Shown piece by piece: positions 26,065 through 34,810 of a stretch of DNA of 64,000 nt. Numbering within the stretch: position 1 is the stretch's first letter; the number at the start of each line of letters is the position of its first letter. Under the pieces are notes generated by a model. That model was not told where the DNA came from. It saw only the letters and a program-made list of their open reading frames with translations, and searched no databases. The position numbers and the translations under genes were made by a program. This DNA is from Pelomonas sp051857475. Its GTDB lineage: Bacteria; Pseudomonadota; Gammaproteobacteria; Burkholderiales; Burkholderiaceae_C. The stretch covers positions 1,948,047 through 2,012,046 of the forward strand of contig NZ_JBPZGZ010000001.1 of the NCBI RefSeq assembly GCF_051857475.1. The letters are read 5' to 3'.

Positions 26065-26125
26065 ATGGGATAGGGAGAACTATATCGACAAACGGTTTTC
26101 AGTAGAAAACATTTATCAAATCAGT
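26065..26125 (-). promoter_or_regulatory. Probable ahpC promoter with inverted repeat
   Basis: The stretch is strikingly AT-rich for this genome. GTTTTC-AGTA-GAAAAC (26095-26110) is a perfect 6-bp inverted repeat, and TATAGT is a possible -10 just downstream. OxyR usually controls ahpC in this group, but a full OxyR box was not recognised. Confidence 0.45.
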
Positions 26126-26148
26126 GTCATTGATACAGCCTATGAAGC

Positions 26149-26166
26149 GCGCCCGCGAGCGGGCGC
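26149..26166 (-). terminator. Hairpin after the HD-like gene
   Basis: GCGCCCGC and GCGGGCGC form an 8-bp stem with a 2-nt gap, directly after the stop at 26167. The following sequence is poor in U, so it is a weak or Rho-assisted end that separates this gene from ahpC. Confidence 0.5.
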
Positions 26167-27297
26167 TCAAGCCTCGTAGCGGCGGTCGTAGAGCTGATTG
26201 GGGCTGAGCTTGACGCGCAGGGTCTGCGCCGTCGCCAGGCCCGTGATCGCATGCTCCGGCATCGCCGTGTCGCGCCTGACAGGTGAGCCTAGGGCATCCC
26301 CATGACGATTCATCACGGCACTGACGATGGGAGTGTTGCCCGATGTACCGCGGCGCACGGCCACCGCCGTCTCGCCGCTGGCCAGCTTGACCAGGGTACC
26401 CGGCGGGAACATGCCGACTTCCTTGACCAGCAGGGCCGCAAAAGGATGGCCGTTGCTGCCCGTGTAGAGGGACTTCGCAGCCTGGGGCGCCGGCAGGCCC
26501 GGTCGCCCTCCCCGGCTGGCCAGCTTGGCCAGGAAGATGTCGACCAGCCGCAGCAGTTGGGCCGTCTCGTTGGGCTCGGCCAGGCCCTGGGGATAGCCGC
26601 CGCCGCCCGGCTGCTCATGGTGCTGGGCCACGGCGGCCAGCCACTCGCCATCGTCCAGGCCGGCATTGCGCAGCCAGGCCACGGCCTCGTCGGGGTGGCG
26701 GTCGATGGCGGCGCGCTGCGGCGGCGCGAGCTTGCCGCCGCGCGATGCCAGCCGCCCCTGCAGGTCGATGATGGACAGATTCATCGTCAGCGCTGCGCCG
26801 ACCAGGCTCTTCTGCCGCTCGGGCGTCCACGCAAGGCGACGTGACAGCAGCCCCGCGACGGCCGCCGTGTGCAGCAGATGGGCCAGGCCATACACCTCGT
26901 GACGACTGTGATCGTGCTGAATCACGACGAACAGCTGCTGATCCGGGAAGCGTTCGGCCCAGCCGATGATCTGGGCGGCGCATTCCTTGACGCGCGGCAG
27001 GAAGAGCGGCTCCTGCGGCGCGCGCAGCAGCACCGACAGCCGCGTCTGCAGCGCCTCCCAGCGGGCGAAGAAGTCCTCGCCGCTGGTGCCGTCGTCGTTG
27101 CCGCGCTTGGAGGGGTCGCGCAACTCGTCCAGGTCCACGAAGACGCCGCGGTTCAGCAGCGCCTCGCGCATCTGCTCGTTGGGCACGGGCTGGCCCTTGG
27201 CCAGCAGCAGCTTGCCTTCGGCATCACGAACCCCAAACGGCAGGGGAGCACCGGCCTTGATATGGCCGCCAACCTGTTGGATCGGAACGAGCTTCAT
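26167..27297 (-). CDS. Degenerate HD-GYP-like protein
   Basis: 376 aa, no membrane segment. The N-terminus (GGHIKAGAPLPFGVRDAEGKLLLAKGQ) resembles the DUF3391-like leader of HD-GYP proteins. Residues 140-260 follow the HD-GYP layout, but the HD pair reads LLHTAAVAG (His-Thr) and the GYP segment reads AQHHEQPGGGGYPQGL instead of HHExxDGxGYP. Metal binding and c-di-GMP hydrolysis are therefore probably lost, leaving a binding or adaptor role. It is transcribed alone between wlbC and ahpC. Confidence 0.7.
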   Translation of the reverse strand: MKLVPIQQVGGHIKAGAPLPFGVRDAEGKLLLAKGQPVPNEQMREALLNRGVFVDLDELRDPSKRGNDDGTSGEDFFARWEALQTRLSVLLRAPQEPLFLPRVKECAAQIIGWAERFPDQQLFVVIQHDHSRHEVYGLAHLLHTAAVAGLLSRRLAWTPERQKSLVGAALTMNLSIIDLQGRLASRGGKLAPPQRAAIDRHPDEAVAWLRNAGLDDGEWLAAVAQHHEQPGGGGYPQGLAEPNETAQLLRLVDIFLAKLASRGGRPGLPAPQAAKSLYTGSNGHPFAALLVKEVGMFPPGTLVKLASGETAVAVRRGTSGNTPIVSAVMNRHGDALGSPVRRDTAMPEHAITGLATAQTLRVKLSPNQLYDRRYEA

Positions 27298-27331
27298 GTC
27301 CGGATGATGACCGGACTTTGGGCTAACTGGC

Positions 27332-28429
27332 TCAGCCGATGGCAGCCGCCAAACTGGCCACGACGTGATCTTGTTGCGCGTCCGTCAGGTCGGCGCTCAT
27401 CGGCAGGCTCATCACGCGGGCCGCGGCGGCAATGCTGTTGGGGCAGTCGTCGGCTCGGGCGAAGCGCGCATAGGCCGGCTGGTGATGCAAAGGGCGCGGG
27501 TAATGCACGGCGGTCGGCACGCCGGCGGCCTTCAGCTTGGCCTGCAAGACATCGCGGTCGTCGACGAAGACGGTGTACTGGGCCCACACGCAGTCGCGGT
27601 CGGGGCGCACGGCCAGCAACTGCAGACCGGGAACGGCGGCCTTGAGCTTGCGCTCATAGGCATCGCCCAGCTCGAGGCGGCGGGCGATCTCCCACTCGAA
27701 GCGGTCCAGCTTGCCCAACACCACGGCACATTGCAGGGTGTCCATGCGGCCGCCCACGCCGAGCCTCGTGTGCAGATAGCGCTGGCTCTGGCCGTGGGTG
27801 CGGATCTCGCGGCAGGCCTGGGCGAGCTGGTCGTCGCTGGTGAAGATGGCGCCGCCGTCGCCGTAGCAACCCAGCGGCTTGCTGGGGAAGAAGCTGGTGC
27901 AGCCCAAGGTGGACACGTTGCAGCTCTTGCGGCCCTGATACGAGGCACCGAAGCTCTGGGCCGCGTCCTCGATGACGGCCAGGCCATGCTGGGCGGCAAT
28001 GGCGTTGATGGCATCCATGTCCGCCACCTGGCCATACAGGCTGACCGGCATGATGGCCTTGGTGCGCGGCGTGATGGCGGCCTCGATGAGGCTCGCATCG
28101 ATATTGGCCGTGTCGGCCTCGATGTCGACAAAGACCGGCACGCCGCCGGCAAGCACGATCATCTCGGCCGTGGCGGCGAAGGTGAAGGGGCTGGTGATGA
28201 CCTCGTCGCCGGGCTGCATGTCCAGGGCCATCAGGCAGATCAGCAGGGCCTCGGTACCGCTGGCCACGCTGATGCAGTGCTTGGCGCCGGTGTAGGCGAC
28301 CAGGGCAGCCTCCATCTCCTTGACCTCGGGGCCGAGGATGTACTGGCCATGGTCCAGCACCTTCTGGATGCGGGCGTTGATGTTGTCGCGCAGAGCCGCG
28401 TACTGGCTCTTGAGGTCGATGAAGTCCAT
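27332..28429 (-). CDS. wlbC: DegT/DnrJ aminotransferase, WlbC/WbpE-like
   Basis: 365 aa PLP enzyme. It starts MDFIDLKSQYAALRDNINARI. The internal aldimine Lys is in FFPSKPLGCYGDGGAIF, and the Asp contacting the ring nitrogen is in VIEDAAQSFGASYQG. Close relatives WlbC/WbpE transfer an amino group from glutamate to the 3-keto group of UDP-GlcNAc(3-oxo)uronate. The ATG overlaps the stop of the acetyltransferase gene (TGATG), and the order dehydrogenase, acetyltransferase, aminotransferase matches wlbABC. It belongs to biosynthesis of 2,3-diamino-uronic acid sugars for surface glycans. Confidence 0.88.
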   Translation of the reverse strand: MDFIDLKSQYAALRDNINARIQKVLDHGQYILGPEVKEMEAALVAYTGAKHCISVASGTEALLICLMALDMQPGDEVITSPFTFAATAEMIVLAGGVPVFVDIEADTANIDASLIEAAITPRTKAIMPVSLYGQVADMDAINAIAAQHGLAVIEDAAQSFGASYQGRKSCNVSTLGCTSFFPSKPLGCYGDGGAIFTSDDQLAQACREIRTHGQSQRYLHTRLGVGGRMDTLQCAVVLGKLDRFEWEIARRLELGDAYERKLKAAVPGLQLLAVRPDRDCVWAQYTVFVDDRDVLQAKLKAAGVPTAVHYPRPLHHQPAYARFARADDCPNSIAAAARVMSLPMSADLTDAQQDHVVASLAAAIG

Positions 28430-29010
28430 CAGATCAATTCGAGTTGGTGGCCGCTGAGGCGGTAGCGGTCGCCGGTGTGGGGGCAGGTGGCTTCGATGGG
28501 CTGTTCACTCGCCACGGGCAGGTCGAGCTTCTCGCCGTAGCGGCTCATCCAGCCGATCTGCTTCGCGGGCACGCCCACCATCAGCGCGAAGTCGGGCACG
28601 TCACGGTTGATGACGGCGCCCGCGCCGATGAAGGCATGGCGGCCGATGGTGGTGCCGCAAACAACGGTTGAGTTGGCGCCCAGCGTTGCGCCCTGCTTCA
28701 CCAGCGTGCGGCGGTATTCGTCCTTGCGAGCCACGGCCGAGCGCGGGTTGTAGACATTGGTGAACACCATGCTGGGGCCGCAGAAGACATCGTCCTCCAG
28801 CGTCACCGCGTCGTAGACCGACACGTTGTTCTGGATCTTGACGTTGTTGCCGATGGCCACGTCGTTGCCGACATAGACGTTCTGGCCGAAGGAGCAGCGC
28901 GCGCCGATGCGCGCGCCGGCGCTGATGTGCACAAAATGCCAGACGCGGCAGTCGGCGCCCAGCTGGGCGCCTTCGTCGACGATGGCGCTGGGATGGATGG
29001 TCGTCGGCAT
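28429..29010 (-). CDS. wlbB: Left-handed beta-helix N-acetyltransferase, WlbB/WbpD-like
   Basis: 193 aa, made largely of hexapeptide repeats (for example GAQLGADCRVWHFVHI, GARIGARCSFGQNVYV, GNDVAIGNNVKIQNNV), ending with a Pro-rich cap and VPAKQIGWMSRYGEKL. WlbB/WbpD acetylates the 3-amino group of the UDP-2-acetamido-3-amino-uronate. The catalytic region (DDVFCGPSMVFTNVYNPRSAV) is intact. It lies 1 nt from the dehydrogenase gene and overlaps the aminotransferase start, so the three genes form a tight operon. Confidence 0.9.
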   Translation of the reverse strand: MPTTIHPSAIVDEGAQLGADCRVWHFVHISAGARIGARCSFGQNVYVGNDVAIGNNVKIQNNVSVYDAVTLEDDVFCGPSMVFTNVYNPRSAVARKDEYRRTLVKQGATLGANSTVVCGTTIGRHAFIGAGAVINRDVPDFALMVGVPAKQIGWMSRYGEKLDLPVASEQPIEATCPHTGDRYRLSGHQLELI

Positions 29011-29011
29011 C

Positions 29012-30076
29012 TCAATAGGACAAAGGCAGGTTGATGCGCTTGCCGTCGCGGGCGCTCATATACATCGCGATCAGCAGCTCCAGCGACTTCAGGCCCTCGC
29101 GGCCATCAGTCTCGGCATGGGCCTCGCCGCGCAGCGTGTTGATGACGTTGTCGTAGTACAGCGGATGGCCGAAGCCATAGACCGAGGTGGTCTGGTAGCT
29201 GGCATCGGCGATCTGGCCGTCCATCTCGTGCGGCGCGTCGAACTGCCAGTGCTGGATCTCGTTGACGGCCACGCCGCCGATGCGCACCGAGCCCTTCTCG
29301 CCCAGCAGCGTGATCGAGCCCTCGAGGTTCTTCGGGTAGGTCAGCATGCTGACATTGACCGTGCCCAGGGCGCCGTTGCGCCACTTCAGCGCCGCCACGC
29401 CGGTGTCTTCCACCTCGATGTTGCGCGCCAGAGTGCCGGTATAGGCCATGACGCTCTCCACCGGGCCGACGATCCAGTCCAGCAGGTCGATGTAATGGCT
29501 GGCCTGGTTCATGAAGGCGCCGCCGTCGAACTCCCAGGTGCCGCGCCATTCGGCGCTGTCGTAATAGGCCTGGGGGCGCGTCCAGAACACATTGACGGCG
29601 ACGTTGTAGAGGCGGGCGAAGCGGCCCTCGGCGACGGCGCGCTTGAGCAGCTGCAGCGTGGAGTTGCGGCGGTTCTGCTTGACGACGAAGAGGCGCACGC
29701 CGGCGTCGTCGCAGGCCTTGACCATGTCCAGGCCGTCCTGCCAGCGCGTGGCCATGGGTTTCTCGGTCATCACATGCAGGCCGGCACGGGCGGCCTCCAT
29801 GGTCTGGCGCGGATGCAGGCCGCTGGGCGTCGTCAGCACGACGCAGTCGATGCCGAGATCGGCCGCCAGCAGCTCGGACAAGCCGGCGAAGGGCCGCGCA
29901 CCGGACTTCTGCGCCGCAGCCGCCAGGGCCACGGCGTCGCTGTCGCAGACGGCCACCAGCTCGGCCCGGTCCGCATGGCGGGCGATGGCCTCGATGTGGT
30001 TCTGGGCGATGCGGCCGCAGCCGATCAGCGCGAAGCGGACCTTGCGACCCTGGACGGGCGGGCGGGAGGTGGGCAT
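29012..30076 (-). CDS. wlbA: Gfo/Idh/MocA oxidoreductase, WlbA/WbpB-like
   Basis: 354 aa. FALIGCGRIAQNHIEAI is the NAD-binding Rossmann turn, and VMTEKPMATRWQDGLDMVKAC carries the conserved EKP motif with the catalytic Lys. The C-terminal domain (FDGGAFMNQASHYIDLLDWIVG) has the His that completes the active site. WlbA/WbpB oxidises UDP-GlcNAcA at C3, the first step before amination and acetylation by the next two genes. The UDP-GlcNAc 6-dehydrogenase and the C2 epimerase of the pathway are not in the window. The ATG at 30076 is preferred to a TTG two codons earlier. Confidence 0.88.
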   Translation of the reverse strand: MPTSRPPVQGRKVRFALIGCGRIAQNHIEAIARHADRAELVAVCDSDAVALAAAAQKSGARPFAGLSELLAADLGIDCVVLTTPSGLHPRQTMEAARAGLHVMTEKPMATRWQDGLDMVKACDDAGVRLFVVKQNRRNSTLQLLKRAVAEGRFARLYNVAVNVFWTRPQAYYDSAEWRGTWEFDGGAFMNQASHYIDLLDWIVGPVESVMAYTGTLARNIEVEDTGVAALKWRNGALGTVNVSMLTYPKNLEGSITLLGEKGSVRIGGVAVNEIQHWQFDAPHEMDGQIADASYQTTSVYGFGHPLYYDNVINTLRGEAHAETDGREGLKSLELLIAMYMSARDGKRINLPLSY

Positions 30077-30112
30077 GGGCAATCTGGAGAACTCAATCCC
30101 CGGATTGTCCGA

Positions 30113-31354
30113 TCAAAGCCCGGCTTCCAAGGCCAGCAGTTCTTCCACCGTCTGGCGGCGGCGGATCAGGCGGTTGGCTTCGCCATCGACCAGCACCTCG
30201 GCCGCCAGCGGCCGGCTGTTGTAGTTGCTGGACATGGAGGCGCCATAGGCCCCCGCGTCATGAATGACGAGCAGGTCGCCGACGCGGGCGGGCGGCAGGT
30301 CGCGCGTCAGCACCTCGCCGCCGGGGCCTTGCGTGAACACATCGCCCGATTCGCACAGCGGCCCGGCAACGACGGTGGGCTGCTCGGCACCGCCGGCACC
30401 GATCAGGCTCATGGCGTGGAAGGCGCCATACATGGCCGGGCGCATCAGCTCGTTGAAGCCTGCGTCCACCAGCACGAAGCGGTTCGCGCCGGCGTTCTTG
30501 ACCGCCCTCACCTCGGCCAGCAGCACGGCGCTCTCGGCGACGAGATAACGGCCCGGTTCCAGCTCCAGCTTCAGCGCGTGGCCTACCAGGCCTTCCGCCT
30601 CGCGGCGGGCGGCATCCCAGAGGCCGAAGTAATGCGCCACGTCGATGCGGGCGTCGCCATCGCGGTAGGGAATGGACAGGCCGCCGCCCGCCGAGATGGC
30701 ATGCAGGTCATGGCCGGCCGCGACGGTCTCGCGCACCAGGCCCACCATGGCCTGCCCCACCTGGGCCAGATGCTCGTAGTCCACGCCCGAGCCGATATGC
30801 ATGTGCAGGCCCACGAGCTTCAGACCGTGCCGGCGAATGGCGGCAAGGGCCGCGCCCAGGTCGGCATGCCAGATGCCGTGCTTGCTGTGCTCGCCACCGG
30901 TGTTGGTCTTGTGGCTGTGGCCGTGGCCGAAGCCGGGGTTGATGCGCAGCCAGACCGGGTGGCCGGACGAGGCCTGGCCCAGCTGCTCCAGCATGTCGAT
31001 GGAGCCGGCATTGACGGGGATGCGGTGCTCGACGACCGTGGCCAGCGTCGCATGGTCCAGCAGGTCGGCCGTGAAGACGATCTCGTCGCCACCCGCGGTG
31101 TAGCCGGCCGCCAGGGCGCGCAGGATCTCGCCGCGCGACACCGAGTCGACCTTGACGCCGGCCTCGCGCAGCAGCTTCAGCACATGGATGTTGGAGCAGG
31201 CCTTCTGCGCGAAACGCACGACGTCGAAGCGCTTGAGCGAGGCGACGCGATCGCGGATGGTGGCGGCGTCATAGACCCACAGCGGCGTGCCGTGCTCGGC
31301 GGCCAGGGCCTGCAGGCGGGCGGGATTCAGGGCGGTGGGCAGGGGCTTGGTCAT
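30113..31354 (-). CDS. lysA: Diaminopimelate decarboxylase
   Basis: 413 aa fold-type III PLP enzyme making lysine from meso-diaminopimelate. The PLP Lys is in VRFAQKACSNIHVLKLL, as in other beta-proteobacterial LysA proteins. VHMHIGSG-like GLHMHIGSGVDYEH, AISAGGGLSIPY, ELEPGRYLV and GPLCESGDVF are all present. The ATG at 31354 or one at 31366 could be used. The gene is divergent from a LysR-family regulator with about 70 bp between, the classical lysA/lysR arrangement. Confidence 0.95.
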   Translation of the reverse strand: MTKPLPTALNPARLQALAAEHGTPLWVYDAATIRDRVASLKRFDVVRFAQKACSNIHVLKLLREAGVKVDSVSRGEILRALAAGYTAGGDEIVFTADLLDHATLATVVEHRIPVNAGSIDMLEQLGQASSGHPVWLRINPGFGHGHSHKTNTGGEHSKHGIWHADLGAALAAIRRHGLKLVGLHMHIGSGVDYEHLAQVGQAMVGLVRETVAAGHDLHAISAGGGLSIPYRDGDARIDVAHYFGLWDAARREAEGLVGHALKLELEPGRYLVAESAVLLAEVRAVKNAGANRFVLVDAGFNELMRPAMYGAFHAMSLIGAGGAEQPTVVAGPLCESGDVFTQGPGGEVLTRDLPPARVGDLLVIHDAGAYGASMSSNYNSRPLAAEVLVDGEANRLIRRRQTVEELLALEAGL

Positions 31355-31366
31355 GGCTTGCAGCAT

Positions 31367-31424
31367 GCGCTTGGCCACCCATTCAATCAAATTGCAATTT
31401 GTGCAGCGACAATTCAATCCTGAT
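31367..31424. promoter_or_regulatory. lysA/lysR divergent control region
   Basis: CAAATTGCAATTTG (31388-31401) is a perfect 14-bp palindrome in an AT-rich gap. It is flanked by two direct repeats of ATTCAAT (31381 and 31412). This is a plausible LysR-type operator (dyad around T-N11-A) controlling both genes. Confidence 0.6.
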
Positions 31425-32300
31425 ATGGATATCCAGCACCGCCACATCGAGGTCTTTCGCGCCGTCATGACGGCCGGCAGCGTCACGGGCGCCGCCGCCC
31501 TGCTGCACACCTCCCAGCCCACCCTGAGCCGCGACCTCGCGCGCCTGGAGCAGTTGCTGGGCTACGTCCTGTTCGAACGCGAGCGCGGCCGGCTCAAGGC
31601 CACGGCCCGCGCGCGGGCCCTGTTCGACGAGGTGGAACGCAGCTTCCAGGGGCTGGGGCGCGTCATTGAAAGAGCGCAGGCCCTGGGCCGTTCCGAGGAT
31701 GCCGAGCTGAGCTTGCTGAGCCTGCCCGCCCTGAGCCACGCCCTGCTGCCCGGCGCGCTGGAGCGACTGTTGAGCGCCCACCCGTCCGCCCGCGTCTCCA
31801 TCACCCCGGCCGAGCCGCCGCTGCTGGATGCCTGGATCAGCGAGCAGCGCTTTGACCTCGGCCTGGCCGAGCAGGCCACGCCGCTGGCCGGCGTGCGCGT
31901 GGAACCGGTGCTGGAGGCCGATGAAGTGGCGGTGCTGCCGGCCGGCCATGCGCTGGCGTCGCGCAAGCGGCTGGCCTTGCAGGACTTTCAGGGTCAGGAC
32001 TTCATCAGCCTGGCCGAGGACGACCCCTACCGGCGCGAGATCGACGCGCGCTTCGAGGCCGCGGGCATCCAGCGTCGGCTGCGCGTGCAGACGCACAGCG
32101 CGGTGGCCGTCTGTGAACTGGTGCGGGCCCGGCTGGGTGTGGCCATCGTCAACCCGCTGACGGCCGCTGCTTGCGCGAGCGAGGGCCTGGTCGTACGTCC
32201 CTTGACGGTGTCGATTCCCTACCGCGTCTCGGCGCTCATCCCGCTGCACCGGCCGGCGCAGCCCCTGGTCGACGCGCTGCTGGCCGCGCTGCGCGCCTGA
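31425..32300 (+). CDS. LysR-family regulator (likely of lysA)
   Basis: 291 aa. The N-terminal helix-turn-helix reads IEVFRAVMTAGSVTGAAALLHTSQPTLSRDLARLEQLLG, followed by the LysR effector domain (LLSLPALSHALLPGALERLL, then FDLGLAEQATPLAGVRVEPVL). Its position divergent to lysA makes it the probable activator, sensing diaminopimelate or lysine by analogy with E. coli LysR. This link is inference from context. Confidence 0.88.
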   Translation: MDIQHRHIEVFRAVMTAGSVTGAAALLHTSQPTLSRDLARLEQLLGYVLFERERGRLKATARARALFDEVERSFQGLGRVIERAQALGRSEDAELSLLSLPALSHALLPGALERLLSAHPSARVSITPAEPPLLDAWISEQRFDLGLAEQATPLAGVRVEPVLEADEVAVLPAGHALASRKRLALQDFQGQDFISLAEDDPYRREIDARFEAAGIQRRLRVQTHSAVAVCELVRARLGVAIVNPLTAAACASEGLVVRPLTVSIPYRVSALIPLHRPAQPLVDALLAALRA

Positions 32301-32377
32301 ACGACAATCGAACGCAAAACACAGCCCTGTGCCGCTTGGCAGGCCAGGGACAGATTTGCACCAGGGAGATCAAGCGC

Positions 32378-32833
32378 ATGTTCGGATTTCTTCGCAGCCC
32401 CGCCGTCGCGGTTTGCCTCGTCGGCTTCGGCGCCCTTTTCATGTTTCTCGGCCACAAGAACGCCGCCAAGGCTGCCGCCTTGAACGCGCATGGGAAGACG
32501 GCCGAGGCCGAGATCACCAAGCTGGAATGGCAGGAAAAGAAGAGAAGCCACGAGGACAGCAGCTACACCGCGCACATCCGCTTCACCACCGAATCCGGCC
32601 AGGAAATTCGCGATGAAGTCGGGGTTCCCCACGAGCTGGGCCGGGCATTGCGAGACAAATCAGCCCCGGCGGTGATGACGGTTCGCTACCTTCCCGAAGA
32701 TCCGCACACGCTTGCCGACGTCAACAAGGAAGACTACTCCGATGCCGAGAAAGGCGTCGGGCGCTGGATGCTGTTCGGCGGTATCGCCATTCTGGTCCTG
32801 CGCTTCTTCTTCTCTTCAAAGCGCTCACGCTGA
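32378..32833 (+). CDS. DUF3592-like membrane protein
   Basis: 151 aa with an N-terminal helix (LRSPAVAVCLVGFGALFMFLG), a soluble beta domain (AHGKTAEAEITKLEWQEKK, YTAHIRFTTESGQEIRDEV, VMTVRYLPEDPHTL) and a C-terminal helix (WMLFGGIAILVLRFFF) with a basic tail. This is the DUF3592 pattern. GGGAG lies upstream of the ATG at 32378. The function is unknown. It converges on dxs. Confidence 0.75.
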   Translation: MFGFLRSPAVAVCLVGFGALFMFLGHKNAAKAAALNAHGKTAEAEITKLEWQEKKRSHEDSSYTAHIRFTTESGQEIRDEVGVPHELGRALRDKSAPAVMTVRYLPEDPHTLADVNKEDYSDAEKGVGRWMLFGGIAILVLRFFFSSKRSR

Positions 32834-32899
32834 CGCGTCGGCTCAGGCGATCCCCCAAGTAGCCCTCTGATCGGGGTTGCTTCGAGAAGCGTCAGCGTG
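32826..32899. other. 11-bp inverted repeat joining two convergent gene ends
   Basis: CACGCTGACGC at 32826-32836 and GCGTCAGCGTG at 32889-32899 are exact complements. Each contains the stop codon of one of the two convergent genes (DUF3592-like and dxs). A long-range stem of this kind might act as a weak two-way terminator. Confidence 0.45.
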
Positions 32900-34799
32900 C
32901 CGCCGTCGCCCTGACCACCGTCGGTTTCTCGCCAAAGCGCTTGACGATGCTGGCCTCGATGCCGGCCGCGTCCAGGCCGCACAGGCTCATCAGTTTGGCC
33001 GGGTCGCCATGCTCGACGAATTCGTCGGGCAGGCCGATCTGAAGCACCGGCACGCTGATGCCGGCGGCATTCAGCGCCTCGGTGACGGCGCTGCCGGCGC
33101 CTCCCATGAGGCAGCCGTCTTCGACCGTGACGATGGCGTCATGGGTGCGCGCCAGCTCGACCACCAGTTCGGTGTCCAGCGGCTTGACGAAACGCATGTT
33201 CGCCACCGTCGCGTCCAGGCGTTCTGCCACTTCCAGGGCCGGATACAGCAGCGTGCCGAAGGCCAGGATGGCGATGCGTTGACCGCTGTTGTGGCTCTCA
33301 CGGCGCACCTCGCCCTTGCCCCAGGCCTGGGCCGTCATCTGCTTGACGGGCACGACGCCGACGCCGGCGCCGCGCGGATAACGCACCGTCACCGGGCCGT
33401 TGTGCATGAAGCCGGTGTACAGGGCCTGGCGGCATTCGTCCTCGTCGGCCGGCGTCAGCACGGCCATGTTGGGAATGCAGCGCGTGTAGGCGATGTCGTA
33501 GTTGCCGGCGTGGGTCGCGCCGTCGGCGCCGACGAGGCCGGCACGGTCCAGCGCGAACAGCACGGGCAGGTTCTGGATGGCCACGTCATGGACCATCTGG
33601 TCGTAGGCGCGCTGCAGGAAGGTCGAGTAGATGGCGACGACGGGCTTGATGCCCTCGCAGGCCAGGCCGGCGGCGAAGGTGACCGAGTGCTGCTCGGCGA
33701 TGCCGACGTCGTGATAGCGCTGCGGGAAGCGCTTGTGGAACTCGACCATGCCCGAGCCTTCGCGCATGGCCGGCGTGATGCCCACCAGGCGCGGGTCGGC
33801 CTCGGCCATGTCGCACAGCCAGTCGCCGAACACCTGGGTGAAGGTCGTCTTGGGCGGCGTGGCCGGCTTGACGAAGCCCACAGCCGGATCGAACTTGCCG
33901 GAGGCGGCGTGGTACTTGACCGGGTCGGCCTCGGCCAGCTTGTAGCCGGCGCCCTTCTTGGTGACGATGTGCAGGAACTGCGGACCTTTCTTGTCGCGCA
34001 GGTTCTCCAGCGTCGGGATCAGCGAGTCCAGGTCGTGGCCGTCGATGGGGCCGACATAGTTGAAACCGAACTCCTCGAAGATGGTGCCCGGCACGACCAT
34101 GCCCTTGGTGTGCTCCTCGAACTTGCGCGCGAACTCGTAGAGCGGCGTGTTCTTCAGCACGCTCTTGGCGCTCTCGCGGGCGGCGGCATAGAAGCTGCCG
34201 CTCATCAGTCGCGCCAGGTATTTGTTCAGCGCGCCGACCGGCGGGCTGATGGACATGTCGTTGTCATTCAGGATGACGAGCAGGTCGCCCATCAGGCCGC
34301 CATGGGCCACGCCGGCGTTGTTCAGCGCCTCGAAAGCCATGCCGGCCGTCATCGAGCCGTCGCCGATGATGGCCACGGCCTTGTGGTCCTCGCCCTTCAA
34401 CTTGAAGGCCATGGCCATGCCGTGGGCGGCGGAGATGCTGGTGGACGAGTGGCCGGTGCCGAAGGTGTCGTACTCGCTCTCGTCGCGGCGCGGGAAGCCG
34501 CTGATGCCGCCCAGTTGACGCAGGCCCGGCATGCGGTCGCGCCGGCCGGTCAACACCTTGTGCGGATAGGTCTGGTGGCCCACGTCCCACACCAGCCGGT
34601 CGTCCGGGGTGTTGAAGACATAGTGCAGGGCCACCGTCAGCTCGACCGTGCCGAGATTGGAACCCAGGTGGCCGCCGGTCTTGGAGACACTTTCCAGCAC
34701 ATAGGCGCGCAATTCGTCGGCCAGGCGATGAAGTTCGGTGCGCGGCAGGCGGCGCAGGTCCGCCGGGCTGGCTATGTTTTTCAGCAGCGTGTATTCCAT
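32892..34799 (-). CDS. dxs: 1-deoxy-D-xylulose-5-phosphate synthase
   Basis: 635 aa thiamine-diphosphate enzyme that joins pyruvate and glyceraldehyde 3-phosphate, the first step of the MEP isoprenoid pathway. It shows DVGHQTYPHKVLTGR, FGTGHSSTSISAAHGMA, the ThDP/Mg motif GDGSMTAGMAFEALNNAG, and the transketolase C-terminal region with HDVGIAEQHSVTFAAGLA. AGAGGA lies before the ATG. It is the last gene of xseB-ispA-dxs, 11 bp after ispA. Confidence 0.97.
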   Translation of the reverse strand: MEYTLLKNIASPADLRRLPRTELHRLADELRAYVLESVSKTGGHLGSNLGTVELTVALHYVFNTPDDRLVWDVGHQTYPHKVLTGRRDRMPGLRQLGGISGFPRRDESEYDTFGTGHSSTSISAAHGMAMAFKLKGEDHKAVAIIGDGSMTAGMAFEALNNAGVAHGGLMGDLLVILNDNDMSISPPVGALNKYLARLMSGSFYAAARESAKSVLKNTPLYEFARKFEEHTKGMVVPGTIFEEFGFNYVGPIDGHDLDSLIPTLENLRDKKGPQFLHIVTKKGAGYKLAEADPVKYHAASGKFDPAVGFVKPATPPKTTFTQVFGDWLCDMAEADPRLVGITPAMREGSGMVEFHKRFPQRYHDVGIAEQHSVTFAAGLACEGIKPVVAIYSTFLQRAYDQMVHDVAIQNLPVLFALDRAGLVGADGATHAGNYDIAYTRCIPNMAVLTPADEDECRQALYTGFMHNGPVTVRYPRGAGVGVVPVKQMTAQAWGKGEVRRESHNSGQRIAILAFGTLLYPALEVAERLDATVANMRFVKPLDTELVVELARTHDAIVTVEDGCLMGGAGSAVTEALNAAGISVPVLQIGLPDEFVEHGDPAKLMSLCGLDAAGIEASIVKRFGEKPTVVRATAAR

Positions 34800-34810
34800 G
34801 GCGGTCCTCT

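Noticed and set aside
26065..26125. Canonical OxyR box upstream of ahpC
   Set aside because: The four ATAG/CTAT elements at the required spacing could not be found, only an inverted repeat and AT-rich promoter sequence.
28907..31423. 838-codon plus-strand frame opposite wlbA and lysA
   Set aside because: Antisense shadow in high-GC coding DNA; runs across two well-supported genes.
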